Source: an uncultured Alphaproteobacteria bacterium (GTDB lineage Bacteria; Pseudomonadota; Alphaproteobacteria; Rhizobiales; Rhizobiaceae). From it: DNA of 14,308 bases. The position numbers and the translations under genes were made by a program. The stretch covers positions 5,065 through 19,372 of the forward strand of contig CAKMZG010000023.1 in the NCBI GenBank assembly GCA_929200335.1. The letters are read 5' to 3'. The notes under the pieces are model-generated. The model had not been told where the DNA came from. It worked only from the letters and a program-made list of their open reading frames with translations, and made no database searches. This document shows positions 1 to 6,289 of the stretch, piece after piece; positions within the stretch are counted from its first letter, which is position 1; every line of letters begins with the position of its first letter.

Positions 1-402
1 CTATTTAACAGCGGCCTCAAAAGCACCTTCTGTGGTATTTTTAAGATATTCCAAAGCAGTTTTAGCTTGGTTCACAAGCGCTACAAATGCTGCAGGCTCA
101 TGAATAGCAATATCTGATAATACTTTGCGGTCTACTTCGATACCTGCTTTGTTCAAACCATCGATCAAGCGTGCATATGTAAGGCCATGCTCACGTGCAG
201 CGGCATTGATACGTTGAACCCATAAAGAGCGGAAATTACGTTTTCTTACTTTGCGGTCGCGATATGCATATTGCATTGACTTATCAACAGCAGCTTTAGC
301 TGTGCGGATAGTATTCTTACGACGGCCATAAAAGCCTTTTGCTTTTTTAAGAACTTTTTTGTGTTTTGCGTGTGCGGTGACACCGCGTTTTACTCTAGCC
401 AT
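1..402 (-). CDS. rplT: 50S ribosomal protein L20
   Basis: This 133-residue basic protein is ribosomal protein L20, which binds 23S rRNA early in large-subunit assembly. The start [20 protein letters not shown] is the L20 signature, followed by the [20 protein letters not shown] core near residues 46-65. It is somewhat longer than the E. coli protein (118 residues) because of a C-terminal extension, as is common in alphaproteobacteria. The start ATG (402-400) has an AAGGA ribosome site about seven bases upstream. It lies 22 bases after rpmI and is surely cotranscribed with it. In E. coli and Bacillus, L20 represses its own operon by binding the rpmI leader; the same is plausible here but is inference. 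The stop codon occupies the first three bases of the window, so the gene is complete but whatever follows it is not visible. Confidence 0.98.
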   Translation of the reverse strand: MARVKRGVTAHAKHKKVLKKAKGFYGRRKNTIRTAKAAVDKSMQYAYRDRKVRKRNFRSLWVQRINAAAREHGLTYARLIDGLNKAGIEVDRKVLSDIAIHEPAAFVALVNQAKTALEYLKNTTEGAFEAAVK

Positions 403-424
403 TATTCTGGTCCTTGCTGTCTAA

Positions 425-625
425 TTATTTGCTGTATGGAAGGAATTGTTTAACAATACGAGCATCTTGATCGCACAATGTTGTTGTACCGCGAGCATCG
501 CGAATAAACTTTCTTGAACGTTTGATCATGCCGTGGCGTTTTCCTGCTTGTCCAGCAACAACTTTACCAGTGCCAGTAACTTTGAAGCGTTTTTTGGCGC
601 TTGCTTTGGTCTTCATCTTGGGCAT
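425..625 (-). CDS. rpmI: 50S ribosomal protein L35
   Basis: A 66-residue, very basic protein starting [20 protein letters not shown] is ribosomal protein L35, a small component of the large subunit. The conserved pattern [10 protein letters not shown]...GTGK...[11 protein letters not shown] is complete. The frame is open upstream to an ATG at 661, but L35 proteins begin at MPKMKTK, and a good ribosome site (TAAGGA) sits just before the ATG at 625-623, so that start is chosen. rplT follows after 22 bases. Its own promoter lies at 782-810, giving a leader of about 150 bases. Confidence 0.97.
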   Translation of the reverse strand: MPKMKTKASAKKRFKVTGTGKVVAGQAGKRHGMIKRSRKFIRDARGTTTLCDQDARIVKQFLPYSK

Positions 626-775
626 TTTGCATATCCTTACTTCTATGGTGAATTGCTCCACCGGTTAAACTAAAACCCCTATTAAATTAAGCATTACTGC
701 CAATTTGAGACCAAGTCTTTTTTAGGGGTCGTGCATTACAATCAACATGGCATGCCCTGCCAGCCGATTAGTATC
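626..775 (-). promoter_or_regulatory. rpmI-rplT 5' leader, candidate L20 autoregulatory region
   Basis: This leader of about 150 bases between the predicted start point and the rpmI ATG contains a long-range inverted repeat, ACCCCTA (729-723) with TAGGGGT (681-675), enclosing 41 bases that include a small AGAC-TTG-GTCT hairpin. At the 5' end GCCAG/CTGGC (779-775 and 763-759) can pair, although part of it lies at or before the start point. Leaders of rpmI-rplT are L20 targets in E. coli and Bacillus. I see the pairing potential; the L20 role is inferred from gene order, and no known leader family was matched. Confidence 0.4.
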
Positions 776-781
776 TGGCGG

Positions 782-810
782 GTTATAGCCACCTACCTTA
801 GCTTTTGCAA
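782..810 (-). promoter_or_regulatory. Promoter of rpmI-rplT
   Basis: Read on the minus strand, TTGCAA (810-805) is followed by a 17-base spacer and TATAAC (787-782). This is a good vegetative sigma-factor promoter with ideal spacing, placed just downstream of the infC terminator, so rpmI-rplT can be transcribed independently of infC. The predicted start point is near 775. Confidence 0.65.
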
Positions 811-821
811 CAGTTTTATAA

Positions 822-850
822 AAAAAGCGGCAAATATTTTGCCGCTTTTT
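822..850 (-). terminator. Intrinsic terminator after infC
   Basis: A perfect 13-base inverted repeat (822-834 with 838-850) has a GCGGC/GCCGC core, a 3-base loop and A/T flanks, giving a U-tract on the minus-strand transcript. It starts 41 bases after the infC stop codon. The symmetric A/T flanks would let it work in both directions, but there is no plus-strand gene in front of it. Confidence 0.85.
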
Positions 851-890
851 AAAATCTTATAGCGCCTAAAATGGCACATTATATTACAAC

Positions 891-1430
891 CTATTTAGCA
901 GGCCCTAAAACCATCATCATTTGGCGGCCTTCAAGCTTTGGCTCTGCCTCAACTTTAGCAATATCTACGGTATCTTCTTTTACTTTTTTCAAAAGCTCCA
1001 TACCTAAATTCATATGTGCCATTTCACGGCCTCTAAAGCGGAGGGTTACTTTAACCTTATCACCATTGCCTAGAAATTTTTCTACAGCGCGCATTTTCAC
1101 CTCATAATCATGGGTATCAATATTCGGGCGCATCTTAATTTCTTTAACCTCAACAACTTTTTGCTTCTTGCGCGCTTCAGCAGCTTTCTTTTGGGCAGCA
1201 AATTTATACTTACCAAAATCAAGAATTTTACAAATTGGAGGTCTATTGGTGGGTGAAATCTCTACAAGGTCTAATCCTTGTTCTTCTGCCATTTTGAGCG
1301 CAGTATCAATGGATACGGTGCCATGGTTAGTGCCTTCCGCATCAATAAGTTGAACTTCAGATACGGTGATCTCATTATTTGCTCTTGGGCCAGATTTTTG
1401 TGGCGCGGCAGCTCTATGTGGTCGGCGAAT
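891..1430 (-). CDS. infC: Translation initiation factor IF-3, ATT start
   Basis: IF-3 binds the 30S subunit, checks the start codon and initiator tRNA, and prevents premature subunit joining. From the first ATG (1292) the frame gives only 133 residues and begins inside the N-terminal domain. Reading upstream, the frame stays open to a TAG at 1445-1443. An ATT codon (1430-1428) lies nine bases after a GGAG ribosome site and gives 179 residues, the usual IF-3 length. The extended start reads (M)[20 protein letters not shown], typical of alphaproteobacterial IF-3. Next come the N-terminal domain ([18 protein letters not shown], near residues 43-60), the linker around [18 protein letters not shown], and the C-terminal domain (KIKMRPN...[10 protein letters not shown]). 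The rare start codon is the known basis of IF-3 autoregulation, since IF-3 discriminates against AUU. Confidence 0.95.
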   Translation of the reverse strand: MRRPHRAAAPQKSGPRANNEITVSEVQLIDAEGTNHGTVSIDTALKMAEEQGLDLVEISPTNRPPICKILDFGKYKFAAQKKAAEARKKQKVVEVKEIKMRPNIDTHDYEVKMRAVEKFLGNGDKVKVTLRFRGREMAHMNLGMELLKKVKEDTVDIAKVEAEPKLEGRQMMMVLGPAK

Positions 1431-1480
1431 GGTCGTAGTCTCCTATAAAATTAAAAAATACGCGATATCTTTACTATGAA

Positions 1481-1509
1481 AATATAAAAATAACAACCGC
1501 TAATGCCAA
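1481..1509 (-). promoter_or_regulatory. Promoter of infC
   Basis: On the minus strand TTGGCA (1509-1504), a 17-base spacer and TATATT (1486-1481) form a near-consensus promoter, each box matching five of six bases. The predicted start point near 1474 leaves a leader of about 44 bases before the ATT start codon of infC. Confidence 0.65.
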
Positions 1510-1572
1510 TGAAACCATAGGATATTGTTAAATATTTGATGGAATTGATAATAGGCACAATGGTTAGTGATA

Positions 1573-2748
1573 TTAAATCTCTATCACTTGCACATATAAA
1601 TCACACAATGAGCGGTTCATTTTAGTTAATGAAAACCGCTCTAGCACATATTCACGCGCATATTGGCCAACGGCTTCACGCTCACCCTCTTTCAGTTCCA
1701 GCACATGCAATATGGCCTTTGCCAAGGCATCGGCGCTCCCCGCTTCAAAATGCCATCCTGTGCGCTTATCATCAGGCGCCTTTGGCACATAAACCGTATC
1801 TGGCACCGCGCCTTTATCTGCAACAATAGGCGCAACCCCCATAGCTTGAGCCTCAACGGCCGCTAAACCAAAGGCCTCAGCATTAACCGTTGCCACCATA
1901 ACAACACTCGCCAGTGAAAATGCAGCCGCAGGATCATCAACCCGTCCAACCAGCTTAATCTTATCTCTTAGCTTGGGGTATTCAGCCTCAATTGCTGCTA
2001 TATCGGCGCTTAATCTATCTCGGTACTCTTGATGTTTGGGAGCCTCACCCGCAATGATAAAGACAACATCATCATGGTGCTTTAATACTTCTCTTGCCGC
2101 CGCTATACTCACATAAGCGCCTTTGGTGGGAGACAACCGAGCCAGATGTAAGCAGATGGTCTCATCTCCCGTTAGCCCCCAATTTTTAAGCAGCGCTTGC
2201 TGGCGCTTAGGCGTAATTAACGCAGGATCAAACTGAGAGAAATCCGTACCTGGCTCAATCATATGCATTTTTGATGCAGCCTCTGGGAAACGCTTTTTAA
2301 CCAAATTCGCTGTCCAATTGGAATTGGCAATGACACATTCGCCCTGCACCATCACCCCATTATACCAACGCTTAAAAATACTTTTTTGACTATAAGCTCC
2401 ATGATGCGTGGTTATAAAATGCGTTCCCATACGCTTTGCAGCCAATTTAGCCGACCATGCAGGCGCTCTGGAATGAGCATGGATTAAATCCACTTGTTGC
2501 TCCCGTAAAATCTTTGCCAAACGATTGCCATTTTGCCATATCCCAAGGGGATTTCTGGTATCCATGGGCAATTCAATATGCTCACATCCAGCATCTAAAG
2601 CACGCTGTGCCATGCGCCCACCATTAGAAACAAGAATTGAGCGCCACCCCTGTTCAGCCACAGCGATTGCACAATCTACTGCGTTTTTTTCTGCACCACC
2701 CAATTCTAATTGCGGAATGACTTGCATAATTGTGTATTTTTTATCCAT
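1573..2748 (-). CDS. Glycosyltransferase family 4 protein
   Basis: This 391-residue protein has the two-Rossmann (GT-B) layout of family 4 glycosyltransferases, which move a sugar from a nucleotide-sugar donor to a lipid or glycan acceptor at the inner face of the cytoplasmic membrane. The N-terminal acceptor domain opens with QVIPQLELGGAE (residues 9-20). The C-terminal donor domain has HLARLSPTKG (201-210), IIAGEAP (231-237), KLVGRVDD (265-272) and the E-x7-E donor motif with E291 and E299 in EAFGLAAVEAQAMG. No signal peptide or membrane helix is seen. It is not next to other polysaccharide genes, so sugar and product (lipopolysaccharide, capsule or glycolipid) cannot be told. It is divergent from the hydrolase at 2803. 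The start is the ATG at 2748-2746, in front of the strong beta strand KYTIMQVIP; its ribosome site is weak. Confidence 0.88.
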   Translation of the reverse strand: MDKKYTIMQVIPQLELGGAEKNAVDCAIAVAEQGWRSILVSNGGRMAQRALDAGCEHIELPMDTRNPLGIWQNGNRLAKILREQQVDLIHAHSRAPAWSAKLAAKRMGTHFITTHHGAYSQKSIFKRWYNGVMVQGECVIANSNWTANLVKKRFPEAASKMHMIEPGTDFSQFDPALITPKRQQALLKNWGLTGDETICLHLARLSPTKGAYVSIAAAREVLKHHDDVVFIIAGEAPKHQEYRDRLSADIAAIEAEYPKLRDKIKLVGRVDDPAAAFSLASVVMVATVNAEAFGLAAVEAQAMGVAPIVADKGAVPDTVYVPKAPDDKRTGWHFEAGSADALAKAILHVLELKEGEREAVGQYAREYVLERFSLTKMNRSLCDLYVQVIEI

Positions 2749-2784
2749 AATGGGTGCCTGTATTAAAGTGATTGGCCTGATTCA

Positions 2785-2814
2785 ATTATAGAAAGTCATA
2801 CAATGAACGATCAA
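2785..2814 (-). promoter_or_regulatory. Candidate promoter of the glycosyltransferase gene
   Basis: On the minus strand a perfect TATAAT (2790-2785) is preceded, after 18 bases, by TTGATC (2814-2809). The -35 box lies inside the first codons of the divergent hydrolase gene, so the two transcription units share this 54-base spacer. The -35 match is only four of six bases. Confidence 0.45.
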
Positions 2815-3585
2815 GCATTACAATTCATAAACCTTGGCAATGGTGAATGCGCGCGTAAAATTGCTGTGCGCCATGTTACGGGTAAAAACTCAGGCTTCAT
2901 GTGGTTGGGGGGCTATAATTCTGACATGCTAGGCACAAAAGCCGAGCAGATAGATTTATGGGCGCAATCTAAAGGCTTGATGTCAACGCGCCATGATTAT
3001 TCAGGACATGGGGAATCTGGTGGAAAATTCACCGATGGCACAATTTCACGCTGGTTAGAAGAAAGCCTAACCGTACTTCGAGAGGTGACCACAGGCCCGC
3101 AGGTTTTGGTGGGCTCTTCAATGGGCGGCTGGATAGCCATACGCATGGTGCAAGAATTAATTAAATCTGGTGAGGGTGATCGTGTTTCAGGCCTAGTATT
3201 AATTGCGCCAGCGCCCGATTTCACCCAAACCCTAATGGAGCCTAAATTTTCTGATGTACAGCGTAAAGATATGGCAAACCAAGGCTATATTGAGCAACCC
3301 ACGCCCTATGCAGATACACCCAACATCATCACCCGAGCATTGATTGAAGATGGCAAGGAAAACGCTGTCTTAAACAGCAGCATCCAAACCAATTGCCCCG
3401 TGCGCATTATCCAAGGTATGAATGACCCTGATGTACCCCACGCACATGCCTTAAAATTAATCGAATGCTTAGATCAAGATGACTGCGTTGCTACCTTCAT
3501 TAAAGACGGCGATCATCGACTATCCAGAGAGGCGGACATCAAGCGCATTATTTTGACTTGTGAAGACATTTTACAAACAAAATAA
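2803..3585 (+). CDS. Alpha/beta hydrolase, ABHD10-like
   Basis: This 260-residue cytosolic serine hydrolase of the alpha/beta fold most resembles the ABHD10 group, whose mammalian member is a mitochondrial acyl-protein thioesterase and acyl-glucuronide esterase. The oxyanion strand is FMWLGGYNSDMLGTKA (residues 32-47), followed by DYSGHGESGG (65-74). The nucleophile elbow GSSMGG puts the active serine at 106, the acid is probably D208 in QGMNDPDVP, and the histidine is H238 in KDGDHRL. As I recall, an alpha/beta hydrolase beside infC is a common arrangement in rhizobial genomes, so this is probably a core gene of the lineage. The natural substrate is unknown. The gene is monocistronic and divergent from the glycosyltransferase. 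Confidence 0.85.
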   Translation: MNDQALQFINLGNGECARKIAVRHVTGKNSGFMWLGGYNSDMLGTKAEQIDLWAQSKGLMSTRHDYSGHGESGGKFTDGTISRWLEESLTVLREVTTGPQVLVGSSMGGWIAIRMVQELIKSGEGDRVSGLVLIAPAPDFTQTLMEPKFSDVQRKDMANQGYIEQPTPYADTPNIITRALIEDGKENAVLNSSIQTNCPVRIIQGMNDPDVPHAHALKLIECLDQDDCVATFIKDGDHRLSREADIKRIILTCEDILQTK

Positions 3586-3605
3586 TTATACTTACTTACG
3601 ATATA

Positions 3606-3622
3606 CCATAGTTTTATTATGG
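3606..3622. repeat. Short inverted repeat between hydrolase and peroxiredoxin
   Basis: CCATA (3606-3610) and TATGG (3618-3622) are complementary arms around seven bases, 20 bases after the hydrolase stop. They could be a weak hairpin at the end of the hydrolase transcript or an operator for the peroxiredoxin gene. The rest of the 114-base spacer is A/T-rich and low in complexity, with no confident promoter. Confidence 0.25.
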
Positions 3623-3699
3623 AAATCTGATTTATATTATATATTATGTTCACTATATTGATATACAATTAAATAATATTTAAATCTAGGAACATAAAA

Positions 3700-4341
3700 A
3701 TGCCCAGAGCTCTGTTAATTGGTGATTTTGCACCTAATTTTACAGCACAGACAACCCAAGGCTTCATTAATTTTCATAATGAAATTGAAGGATCGTGGAC
3801 CATTTTGTTTTCACATCCTAGAAATTTTACTCCAATTTGCACAACGGAGCTTGGATATGTGGCTAAAATAAAGCCAGAATTCGATAAACGTGGCGTCAAA
3901 ATTTTTGGTTTATCTGTTGACCGCATCGAAGATCATGGCTTATGGGAGAAGGACATTGAAGAAACTCAAGGATGTAAATTAAATTACCCCTTAATTGCCG
4001 ACCATGACGCAGAGATTGCCGCCGCTTATGGCATGATTCATCCCAATGCATCGGATACATCTACTGTTCGCTCTATTTTCATTATCGACCCTAATAAAAA
4101 AATCAAAGTGAACCTGCAATACCCAACTTCTACAGGGCGGAATTTTGATGAAATACTAAGGATTATTGATAGCTTACAGCTTACTGAAAAGCACTCTGTC
4201 GCGACCCCAGTAAATTGGAAATATGGCGATGACGTCATCATTGCGCCATCTGTTTCCAATGCCCAAGCTAAAGAAAAATTTCCACAAGGCTGGGTCGAGC
4301 AAAAACCTTATCTGCGTATAACAAAAATGCCGAAAAGTTAA
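3700..4341 (+). CDS. 1-Cys peroxiredoxin (Prx6 family)
   Basis: This 213-residue peroxiredoxin reduces hydrogen peroxide and organic or lipid hydroperoxides in the cytosol through one peroxidatic cysteine. The active site is SHPRNFTPICTTE with H39, T44 and C47, the same numbering as human PRDX6. The only other cysteine is C92, and there is no resolving cysteine in the positions used by 2-Cys enzymes. The long C-terminal part, with WKYGDDVIIAPSVSNAQAKE and GWVEQKPYLR near the end, is the Prx6-type dimer domain. AGGAAC precedes the ATG by a suitable distance. Its stop lies two bases from the stop of the convergent puuE-uraD gene. Xanthine and urate oxidation can produce peroxide, so a link to the neighbouring purine genes is possible but unproven. 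I see no clear OxyR site. Confidence 0.93.
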   Translation: MPRALLIGDFAPNFTAQTTQGFINFHNEIEGSWTILFSHPRNFTPICTTELGYVAKIKPEFDKRGVKIFGLSVDRIEDHGLWEKDIEETQGCKLNYPLIADHDAEIAAAYGMIHPNASDTSTVRSIFIIDPNKKIKVNLQYPTSTGRNFDEILRIIDSLQLTEKHSVATPVNWKYGDDVIIAPSVSNAQAKEKFPQGWVEQKPYLRITKMPKS

Positions 4342-4343
4342 AA

Positions 4344-5765
4344 TTACTCTTCAAACATATCCATTAATCGCAATATAGCAATGCGCTCAACCTGCTTGCA
4401 GGCTGTCTCAAACTCAACCGCACGGTCATTATTGATGCGTGTTTTAAATGCATCCATAATACTGGCTTTAGTATTATCCTTCACCGCAATAATGAATGGA
4501 AAGCCAAATTTTTCAACATATTCTGCATTTAACTTTTGAAAGGCCGCACGTTCTTCATCAGTTAAAGCATCTAGACCAGCTGAGGCCTGCTCTGCTGTAG
4601 ATTCAGCTGTTAAACGTTTAGCTTCTGCCAATTTACCAGCTAAATCAGGGTGGGCATTTAAAACACCCAAACGCTCTTCTTCACTTGCACAGCGAAACGC
4701 GCGGCTTAATAGACTATGAACGCCACAAGCAGAATCATGAGCGGCACCTTTTTCAAATTCAAAACCACGCTCTGCAATCCAAGGTGAATGCTCAAAAACA
4801 CCGCCAAAGTTTTTAACAAATTCTTTCAGCTCTGCATTACATGCTAATAGCTTTGGCTCTTTATAGGGATGCTTTTCTTGCCAATGCTTAGCTATATCAA
4901 TGCGGCGCGCACACCAAACGTCATCATGAGATTTTACATAATCAATAAAGCGCTGTAAGGCTGCTGCACGCCCGGGACGTCCAATAAGGCGGCAATGAAG
5001 ACCAATATTCATCATTTTCGCCGTTCCATTTTTACCTTCTTGATAAAGCGTATCAAAAGTATCTTTTAAATAGGTGAAAAATTGATCTCCAGAATTAAAC
5101 CCTTGCGGAGTAGCAAAGCGCATATCATTACAATCCAATGTATAGGGAATGATAAGCTGAGGTCGGCCGTCCATTTCGCGCCAATAGGGCAAATCATCAT
5201 CATAAGCATCGGAAATATAAGCAAAACCACCTTCGCGTGAGACAATATCAACAGTATTGATAGAGCAACGCCCCGTATACCAACCGGTTGGACGCTCACC
5301 CGTTACCTCTTTATGAAGCGCAATTGCCTCATACATATCAGCGGTTTCATCTTCTACACTATAATCTTTATATTCTATCCATTTTAAACCATGAGATGCT
5401 ATTTCCCAATCCGCCTCTTTCATGGCTTGCACCTGTTCAGGGGAGCGCGCTAAAGCCGTTGCCACCCCATAAACAGTTACTGGAATTTCTGCCTCATTAA
5501 ACATGCGATAAAGACGCCAAAAACCAGCGCGCGCACCATATTCATAAATACTTTCCATATTCCAATGGCGCTGATCAGGCCATTGAGCGGCACCTACAAT
5601 TTCCGATAAAAAAGCTTCCGAGGCTGCATCTCCATGCAATATATTATTCTCGCCGCCCTCCTCATAATTCACTACAAATTGCACTGCAATTTTAGCGCCA
5701 TTAGGCCAATTAGGCTCCGGAGTATTTTGGCCATAGCCCTTAAAATTTCGTGGATATATTTTCAT
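4344..5765 (-). CDS. puuE-uraD: Fused allantoinase (PuuE) and OHCU decarboxylase (UraD)
   Basis: This 473-residue protein joins two purine-degradation enzymes. Residues 1 to about 305 are a PuuE-type, cofactor-independent allantoinase of the polysaccharide-deacetylase fold (PRNFKGYGQ, QFVVNYEEGGENNILHGD, then WEIASHGLKWIEY and TGWYTGRCSINT), which hydrolyses allantoin to allantoate. Residues about 310-473 are 2-oxo-4-hydroxy-4-carboxy-5-ureidoimidazoline decarboxylase (UraD): HPDLAGKLA with the presumed catalytic histidine at 372, LTAESTAEQASAGLD, and the FGFPFIIAVK signature near 419-428. UraD converts OHCU to (S)-allantoin, so the halves catalyse consecutive steps in the order C-terminal then N-terminal. 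Fusions of this pair are known (the N-terminal half was first modelled as a domain found before or fused to UraD). The gene is divergent from hiuH-xdhABC and shares its control region. The start ATG (5765-5763) follows a modest AGGGCG site. Confidence 0.93.
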   Translation of the reverse strand: MKIYPRNFKGYGQNTPEPNWPNGAKIAVQFVVNYEEGGENNILHGDAASEAFLSEIVGAAQWPDQRHWNMESIYEYGARAGFWRLYRMFNEAEIPVTVYGVATALARSPEQVQAMKEADWEIASHGLKWIEYKDYSVEDETADMYEAIALHKEVTGERPTGWYTGRCSINTVDIVSREGGFAYISDAYDDDLPYWREMDGRPQLIIPYTLDCNDMRFATPQGFNSGDQFFTYLKDTFDTLYQEGKNGTAKMMNIGLHCRLIGRPGRAAALQRFIDYVKSHDDVWCARRIDIAKHWQEKHPYKEPKLLACNAELKEFVKNFGGVFEHSPWIAERGFEFEKGAAHDSACGVHSLLSRAFRCASEEERLGVLNAHPDLAGKLAEAKRLTAESTAEQASAGLDALTDEERAAFQKLNAEYVEKFGFPFIIAVKDNTKASIMDAFKTRINNDRAVEFETACKQVERIAILRLMDMFEE

Positions 5766-5921
5766 AGTTACGCCCTAAAATCCCATAATATTATTAATAC
5801 ACCTTAGCACAGCATATTTTAATATTTGATTAGAAATCATAAAAAGTGTTTCACTGATTTAGATATAGCGATGTATAGTGTATGTAGTATTATATGCCAA
5901 ATGTTTTTAAGGAAAATAGCT
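5766..5921. promoter_or_regulatory. Divergent control region of the purine-degradation genes
   Basis: This spacer of 156 bases serves puuE-uraD (leftward) and hiuH-xdhABC (rightward). For hiuH, TTCACT (5850-5855), 18 bases and TATAGT (5874-5879) make a plausible promoter. Just upstream lies the inverted repeat TGATT-AGA-AATCA (5827-5839), a candidate operator. Nearer puuE there is an A/T palindrome ATAATATTAT (5785-5794) overlapping TATTA-T-TAATA (5789-5799), which is weak evidence in such A/T-rich DNA. No regulator gene is present in the cluster. Confidence 0.4.
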
Positions 5922-6287
5922 ATGAGCGGAAATAAGCAAGGTGGATTAACCACCCACGTTTTGGATACTATGCACGGCACTCCTGCTGAAGGTATGGAAA
6001 TTCATTTTTACGAAATAGACAACGGCGAACGCCTACCCATAAAAATAGTTAAAACCAATGCTGATGGCCGTGTGGATGCCCCTCTCATGCAGGGGGATGA
6101 ATTTAGATTTGGCACATTTGAACTTGAGTTTCATGTGGGTGATTATTACCGTGCCAAGGGCATAGAATTACCAAAGCCAGCCTTTATTGATGTGGTACCT
6201 CTGCGTTTTGGCACCTATGATCATAGTCATTACCATGTTCCATTATTGGTATCGCCATATAGTTATTCTACATATCGCGGGAGTTAA
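5922..6287 (+). CDS. hiuH: 5-hydroxyisourate hydrolase (transthyretin-like)
   Basis: This 121-residue protein hydrolyses 5-hydroxyisourate, the product of urate oxidase, to OHCU, which UraD then decarboxylates. The family signatures are all present: GGLTTHVLDTMHGTPAEGM with H12, TNADGRV with R50, HYHVPLLVSPYSYSTYRGS at the end, and the terminal YRGS tetrapeptide (118-121) that separates the enzyme from transthyretin. The frame is open upstream to 5826, but that would add 32 unrelated residues. The ATG at 5922 has a TAAGGA ribosome site eight bases ahead and gives the usual length. No signal peptide is seen, so the enzyme is cytosolic. It is first in a four-gene operon, and the xdhA start codon comes two bases after its stop. 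Confidence 0.96.
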   Translation: MSGNKQGGLTTHVLDTMHGTPAEGMEIHFYEIDNGERLPIKIVKTNADGRVDAPLMQGDEFRFGTFELEFHVGDYYRAKGIELPKPAFIDVVPLRFGTYDHSHYHVPLLVSPYSYSTYRGS

Positions 6288-6289
6288 TT

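Noticed and set aside
425..661. rpmI starting at the ATG at 661
   Set aside because: It adds 12 residues not found in L35; the ATG at 625 has the better ribosome site and the conserved MPKMKTK start.
871..1107. Plus-strand frame opposite infC
   Set aside because: Its translation is only the complement of a conserved gene, with no ribosome site or family features.
891..1292. infC as a 133-residue protein starting at the ATG at 1292
   Set aside because: It would lack the front of the IF-3 N-terminal domain; the ATT start with GGAG gives the normal length and a conserved N-terminus.
3601..3699. OxyR operator before the peroxiredoxin gene
   Set aside because: ATAG occurs near 3608 but the spaced partner elements of an OxyR site are missing; the stretch is simply A/T-rich.
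5826..6287. hiuH starting at the first in-frame codon at 5826
   Set aside because: The extra 32 residues are unrelated to the family and would overlap the predicted promoter; 5922 has TAAGGA.
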